The position numbers were made by a program, and so were the translations under genes. The notes under the pieces were generated by a model. The model did not search any database and was not told the DNA's origin. It saw only the letters and a list, made by a program, of their open reading frames with translations. DNA of 64,000 bases. It comes from an uncultured Pseudomonadota bacterium. Lineage in GTDB: Bacteria > Pseudomonadota > Gammaproteobacteria > Steroidobacterales > Woeseiaceae. Positions 60,021-64,000 of the stretch are shown piece by piece. The stretch is taken from positions 682,001-746,000 of the forward strand of contig CAJXJW010000001.1 of assembly GCA_913055625.1 (NCBI GenBank). The letters are read 5' to 3'. Numbering within the stretch: position 1 is the stretch's first letter; every line of letters starts with the position of its first letter.

Positions 60021-62354
60021 GTGTTGCGCGCGTGCCTGTGCGTGATGGTCGGTATGCTGGCGCCGCAGCTTACCAGCTTTCCCCGGTATTCCGACCTGTT
60101 CGGGGCGCGGATGTTTCAGATCGGGTCGACAACGTCCATGCTCGCGACGGTGACGATCGCCTGGCTGTTGTTCAAGGGTTTGCCGGCGGCCTTGCGACGG
60201 GATCTTGCCTGCGTCGCCGCGGGTGCGCTGTTGTTCTGCGTCCACGTCGACGGCATCGTCGCCGATCGCCTGGATCCGCGTCTCGCCGGGGACAGCATCG
60301 TCGTCACGGTCCGGGTCACGGACTTTCCGCAGCGTTCGCCCGGCGGAATGGCGTTCGTCGCCGAGCCCGTCGACGACGCCCGTATCCCCCGGCGCCTCCG
60401 GATCAGCTGGTTCGAGCCGCCGGTCGCGATTCGCCAGGGCGACGTCTGGCAATTCGAACTCAGACTCCGGCCGCCGTCCGGCGTGCGCAACCCGGGCGGT
60501 CCGGATTTCGACACCTGGATGCTGCGGGACCGGAGCGGCGCCGCCGGCTATGTCGCCGACGGCCACTTCAACCGGCTCGTTGACTCCGGGACGACGGGTT
60601 GGCTTGCCGCGCGCCGCGAGCGCGCCGTGGACCGCATCACCGCCGCGCTGGACGACGACGCCGCGGCCGCCGTGATCGTCGCCCTGACGGTCGGGGCCCG
60701 CCACCTGCTGACCCGCGAGCAGTGGGAGCGCTACGCCGCGACGGGCACGAGCCACCTGATGGCCATCTCCGGGCTCCACGTGGGACTCGTCGGCGCGGGC
60801 GCGTTTGCCGTGCTCGCGCCGGCCCTCGGGCTGCTCGGGATCCGGCGGTCACACGCCGCGGCGCTCGTGGGTGGCCTGCTTGCCGCCACGGCATACGCCC
60901 TGATGTCGGGCTTCGCCGTCCCGGCGCGCCGTGCGCTGATCATGCTGGTGCCGGTGGTGGTCGGCGGACTGGTCCGGCGCGTACCGCAACCCGCGGCGGT
61001 CATTGCGGCGGCGGCTGGCCTGATCCTGTTCCTCGAGCCGGCCGCGGTACTCGCGCCGGGCTTCCAGCTGTCGTTCGCCGCGGTTGCCGTCCTGGTCTGG
61101 GCCGCGCGGCGCCACGCGCCGCGCCGGCGGTCGCGGTTGCGTCGCGCCGCCGGCGGCCCGGCGCAGCTCCTGGTTCTGCAGGGTGTCCTGTTGCCGGGAC
61201 TGGCTTCGCTGACGGTCCTGCACTTCGACCGGATCGCGCTGGTTGCCCCGGTCGTGAACCTGCTCGCCGTGCCGGTGTTCAGCGTGCTCGTCGTGCCGGC
61301 CGCGCTCATCGGTCTGCTGCTCGGCGGGCCATTGGGACCGGTTGGGGATGCGTTGCTGCGCGCGGCCGGCGCCGTCGTGGGAGTCGTCGACGGCTGGCTT
61401 GCACATATCGCGACGATCGACGCGGCGTCGGTCCCGGTGGCCGCCATCGTCGGCGCCGGCTGGGTGTGCCTCGTCGTGCCGGTGGCGTGGGCCGTGTTGC
61501 CGCCGCGGTGGCCCGGCCGCGCGGTCGCCTGGATCGGGCTCGCGGGGCTCGTGCTGTGGCGCCCGCCGTCCCCGCCGGCAGGTTGCGCGGCGTTCGTGTT
61601 GCTCGACGTCGGGCAGGGCCTGTCGGCCGTCATCCGGACCGAGAACCGGACGCTTGTTTACGACACCGGGCCGGCCTACCGCAGCGGGGGCGATGCCGGA
61701 CAGTCCGTGCTCGTGCCGTTCCTTAGGCACGCGGGCACCCGACGTGTGGACCGGGTGCTGATCTCGCATTCGGACCTGGACCATGCCGGCGGCCTGGAGT
61801 CACTGCTGTCGGCGTATCCGGTGGGGCACGTGGCGAGCGGCGACCCACTGGTCGCGCCGCCGGCAGATCGGCGCGTGTCGCGCTGCCGGGCCGGCGACCG
61901 GTGGACCTGGGACGGCGTGACGTTTCGCGTGCTGCATCCGCCCGCCGGTGTTCCACTGGAGCGCAACGATGCATCGTGCGTACTCTTGCTCGAAACCGGC
62001 ACGACGAGAGTCCTGCTTGCCGGCGATATCGAGGCGGCCGTCGAAGCGGCGCTCGTGCGTTCGCGCGTATTGCCCACGGTCGACGTCACGACCGTGCCGC
62101 ACCACGGCAGTCGCACGTCGTCGATCACGCCCTACGTGCGCGCGCTCGATGCACGCGTGGCCCTTATCCCGGTTGCGCGCTACAACGCCTGGAACCTGCC
62201 GAAGCCGGATATCGTCGAGCGCTGGCGCAACGTCGGCGCGCGGGTCGTGTCGACGGCGACGAGCGGCGCCGTGCAGGTCGATGTGTGTGCGTCCGGCGTG
62301 ACGTTTCGCGAATACCGTCACGAACACCGGCGTCGCTGGCACGGCACGGACTGA
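60021..62354 (+). CDS. comEC: ComEC/Rec2 family DNA internalisation protein
   Basis: Inner-membrane channel for single-stranded DNA uptake, possibly with nuclease activity. N-terminal OB-like periplasmic domain (RNPGGPDFDTWMLRDR is typical), competence domain with many membrane helices (HLMAISGLHVGLVGAGAFAV), and a C-terminal metallo-beta-lactamase-like domain with LLDVGQGLSAVI, ISHSDLDHAGG and PHHGSRTSS. GTG 60021 gives 777 residues; GTG 60042, ATG 60045 and ATG 60054 are alternatives, so the start is unsure. Confidence 0.9.
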   Translation: MLRACLCVMVGMLAPQLTSFPRYSDLFGARMFQIGSTTSMLATVTIAWLLFKGLPAALRRDLACVAAGALLFCVHVDGIVADRLDPRLAGDSIVVTVRVTDFPQRSPGGMAFVAEPVDDARIPRRLRISWFEPPVAIRQGDVWQFELRLRPPSGVRNPGGPDFDTWMLRDRSGAAGYVADGHFNRLVDSGTTGWLAARRERAVDRITAALDDDAAAAVIVALTVGARHLLTREQWERYAATGTSHLMAISGLHVGLVGAGAFAVLAPALGLLGIRRSHAAALVGGLLAATAYALMSGFAVPARRALIMLVPVVVGGLVRRVPQPAAVIAAAAGLILFLEPAAVLAPGFQLSFAAVAVLVWAARRHAPRRRSRLRRAAGGPAQLLVLQGVLLPGLASLTVLHFDRIALVAPVVNLLAVPVFSVLVVPAALIGLLLGGPLGPVGDALLRAAGAVVGVVDGWLAHIATIDAASVPVAAIVGAGWVCLVVPVAWAVLPPRWPGRAVAWIGLAGLVLWRPPSPPAGCAAFVLLDVGQGLSAVIRTENRTLVYDTGPAYRSGGDAGQSVLVPFLRHAGTRRVDRVLISHSDLDHAGGLESLLSAYPVGHVASGDPLVAPPADRRVSRCRAGDRWTWDGVTFRVLHPPAGVPLERNDASCVLLLETGTTRVLLAGDIEAAVEAALVRSRVLPTVDVTTVPHHGSRTSSITPYVRALDARVALIPVARYNAWNLPKPDIVERWRNVGARVVSTATSGAVQVDVCASGVTFREYRHEHRRRWHGTD

Positions 62355-62383
62355 TTCGCGGGGCAAATCGGCAGTCGTTCTAG

Positions 62384-62389
62384 TATATT
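62384..62389 (+). promoter_or_regulatory. Candidate -10 of exbB-exbD
   Basis: TATATT in the 59-bp gap between comEC and exbB, about 25 bp before the ATG. No recognisable -35. Confidence 0.35.
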
Positions 62390-62413
62390 CCGGGTTTTCG
62401 CGGGGGCGTCCGT

Positions 62414-63034
62414 ATGGTTGAAATTGTCAAGTCCGGTGGTTGGCTCATGGCGCCGATCATCCTGTGCGCCATCATCGCGATGGGCATCATCCTGGAGCGA
62501 TTCTGGACCCTGCAACAGAAGCGCGTCATTCCGGAGGACCTGACAAGCAAGGTGTGGGGCTGGGTGAAGAAGAACCAGCTCGACCAGAAGCAGATCCAGA
62601 CATTGCACCAGGGTTCGCCGCTCGGGCAGATTCTCGCGGCCGGCCTCATCAACCGGGACCGCGACCGCCAGGTGCTGAAGGAAAGTGTCGAGGACACCGG
62701 TCGGCATGTCGTTCATGAACTGGAACGCTATCTCGAGACGCTGGGCACGATCGCGGCGATCAGTCCGCTGCTCGGGCTGCTCGGTACCGTCATCGGCATG
62801 GTTAAGGTCTTCACGGCGATCACGACGCACGGCGTCGGCAATCCGACCGCGCTCGCGGGAGGCATCGCCGAGGCGCTGATCACGACGGCGGCCGGACTCA
62901 CCGTCGCGATTCCCGCGCTGATCGGGTATCGCTACTACCGCAGCCGGGTCGATGCGCTGGTGGTCAACATGGAGAAAGAGGCCATCAAGCTCGTCGAGGC
63001 GCTCCAACGCCGGCGCGAGCAGGTCGTCGAATGA
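62414..63034 (+). CDS. exbB: MotA/TolQ/ExbB proton channel protein
   Basis: Proton-driven motor subunit of the ExbB-ExbD type energising outer-membrane processes. 206 residues, three membrane helices; the conserved LGTIAAISPLLGLLGTVIGM and ALITTAAGLTVAIPALIGY segments form the channel. In Pseudomonas this pair lies between comEC and lpxK; here the pair is followed by msbA. Partner TonB-like protein not in the window. Overlaps exbD by 4 bp. Confidence 0.92.
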   Translation: MVEIVKSGGWLMAPIILCAIIAMGIILERFWTLQQKRVIPEDLTSKVWGWVKKNQLDQKQIQTLHQGSPLGQILAAGLINRDRDRQVLKESVEDTGRHVVHELERYLETLGTIAAISPLLGLLGTVIGMVKVFTAITTHGVGNPTALAGGIAEALITTAAGLTVAIPALIGYRYYRSRVDALVVNMEKEAIKLVEALQRRREQVVE

Positions 63035-63462
63035 AGCTGAACCTCCGCGCCCGTCCGCAGCCCGAGGTCAACCTGACCTCGCTGATCGACGTGGTGTTGC
63101 TGCTGCTGATTTTTTTCATGGTGTCCACGAGTTTCGTGAAGGAGTCGCAGATCGAGATCCGGCTGCCGGAGACCGCGGCGACGGAGCCTGCGGATCAGCC
63201 GGCCGAACGCATCGACATCATGATTACCGAGACGGGCACGGTCTTCGTCAACGGGCGCGAGCTGATCAACAGCCGGCCGGAGACCCTGCGCAACGCGCTG
63301 CGCAAGGTGTCGGCGGGGGACAACAGCCTGCCGCTGACGATCAGCGCGGATGCAAATGCCACGCACCAGTCGGTCGTGACGGCGATGGACGTTGCCGGAC
63401 GGCTCGGGTTTTCGCAGATCAACATCGCGACGGTCAACGAGCCGGCGGACGTCCAGCAATAG
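63031..63462 (+). CDS. exbD: Biopolymer transport protein ExbD/TolR
   Basis: 143 residues: short cytoplasmic N-terminus, one membrane helix with the functional Asp (LTSLIDVVLLLLIFFMVST), then a periplasmic domain (DIMITETGTVFVNGREL). Start overlaps exbB (ATGA). Ten bp before msbA. Confidence 0.93.
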   Translation: MKLNLRARPQPEVNLTSLIDVVLLLLIFFMVSTSFVKESQIEIRLPETAATEPADQPAERIDIMITETGTVFVNGRELINSRPETLRNALRKVSAGDNSLPLTISADANATHQSVVTAMDVAGRLGFSQINIATVNEPADVQQ

Positions 63463-63472
63463 ACGGCGCATC

Positions 63473-64000
63473 GTGACGAATCCGGACGACTCGAGAGTAC
63501 GCGCGGTCTACGGACGCCTGTGGCGCTACGTGCTGCCGCACAAGCTCATCGGGCTTGCGGCAGTCGTCGGCATGGCCGCGACCGCCGTGATCGAGGGAAG
63601 CATGGTCTGGTTGCTGCAGCCCCTGACGGACGAGGCACTGGTCGCGCGAAACCTGGAGACGGCGCGCTGGATTCCACTGGCTTTCGTTGCCATTTTCATC
63701 GTGCGCGGTATCGCCGGCTTCGCGACGGAACTGTCGCTCGGCTACATCGGGCGATCCGTCATCAGCTCGCTGCGGCGCGAGGTGTTCGAAAAATACCTGA
63801 CGCTGCCGGCCCGATTCTTCGACCGGCATTCGGCCGGGCCGCTGTTGTCTCGCATGACCTACAACGTCGAGATGGTGGCCGAATCCGTCACGAGCGTCGT
63901 GACGATCGCCATCCGCGACGTGCTCACGGTCGTCGCGGCTATTGCCGTCATGCTGTACCAGAGCGCCACGCTCTTCGTCTTCGTCGCGTTCCTGTTTCCG
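63473..64000 (+). CDS. msbA: Lipid A export ATP-binding/permease MsbA (3' truncated by window edge)
   Basis: The frame is open from GTG 63473 to the window end (176 codons), so only the membrane domain is seen. It flips core-lipid A across the inner membrane. Segments LRREVFEKYLTLPARFFDRH and SAGPLLSRMTYNVEMVAESV match the ABC exporter membrane domain of MsbA. Comes after exbBD and before where lpxK is expected. The ATPase domain lies outside the window. Confidence 0.9.
   Translation, partial: MTNPDDSRVRAVYGRLWRYVLPHKLIGLAAVVGMAATAVIEGSMVWLLQPLTDEALVARNLETARWIPLAFVAIFIVRGIAGFATELSLGYIGRSVISSLRREVFEKYLTLPARFFDRHSAGPLLSRMTYNVEMVAESVTSVVTIAIRDVLTVVAAIAVMLYQSATLFVFVAFLFP

Overview
The window is chromosomal DNA of a high-GC gammaproteobacterium. 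Gene content and order match the conserved housekeeping blocks of that class: uppS-cdsA-rseP-bamA-skp-lpxD-lpxA-lpxB-rnhB-dnaE-accA-tilS, pyrG-kdsA-eno-ftsB, truD/surE-pcm-yqaA-nlpD-rpoS, recJ-prfB-lysS, sdhCDAB-sdhE-ygfX, rpoE-rseABC-lepA-lepB-rnc-era-recO-pdxJ-acpS, nagZ-mtnP/csiV-mfd, and lol-comEC-exbBD-msbA. The nearest order cannot be fixed from sequence reading alone. No rRNA, tRNA, insertion sequence, prophage or CRISPR array was seen, and coding density is very high, with many 1-8 bp gene overlaps and frequent GTG/TTG starts.

Layout. 1-14958: envelope biogenesis (undecaprenyl-PP, CDP-DAG, site-2 protease, BAM, Skp, lipid A), DNA polymerase III alpha, acetyl-CoA carboxylase alpha and TilS, all on the plus strand. 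14959-19211: pyrG, preceded by a leader that can fold as a transcription attenuator, then kdsA, eno and ftsB. 19218-24434: truD, a convergent smr gene, and the surE-to-rpoS stationary-phase block. 24452-30221: an Mth938-domain gene, an RpfE-type gene, recJ, prfB (with the classical programmed frameshift) and lysS. 30235-35260: ygfZ divergent from a complete succinate dehydrogenase cluster, which carries an SDHAF4-like gene upstream and sdhE and ygfX downstream. 35327-38347: the sigma-E operon with a small upstream ORF overlapping the rpoE start. 38386-48987: translation, RNA-processing and cofactor genes. 49007-54481: a degenerate GGDEF protein, csiV, mfd and a small secreted protein. 54644-64000: lolC-lolE-lolD, a Met/His-rich outer-membrane-type protein and a DUF2946 protein, DUF2062, comEC, exbB, exbD and the 5' part of msbA.

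What stands out. Three genes usually fixed in these blocks are absent with clean junctions: dxr (between cdsA and rseP), ispD-ispF (between ftsB and truD) and fabZ (between lpxD and lpxA). Joint loss of dxr and ispDF from their usual places raises the possibility that this lineage makes isoprenoids by a route other than MEP, or has moved those genes. The pyrG leader has a strong terminator hairpin and a mutually exclusive antiterminator pairing. The sdh cluster combines homologues of several assembly factors (SDHAF4-like, SdhE/SDHAF2, with YgfZ divergent). A probable metal-related two-gene module interrupts the lol-DUF2062-comEC block. Sigma-E logic recurs: RseP, BamA, Skp, RpoE and RseABC are all present, with sigma-E-like promoters in front of rpoE and possibly rseP.
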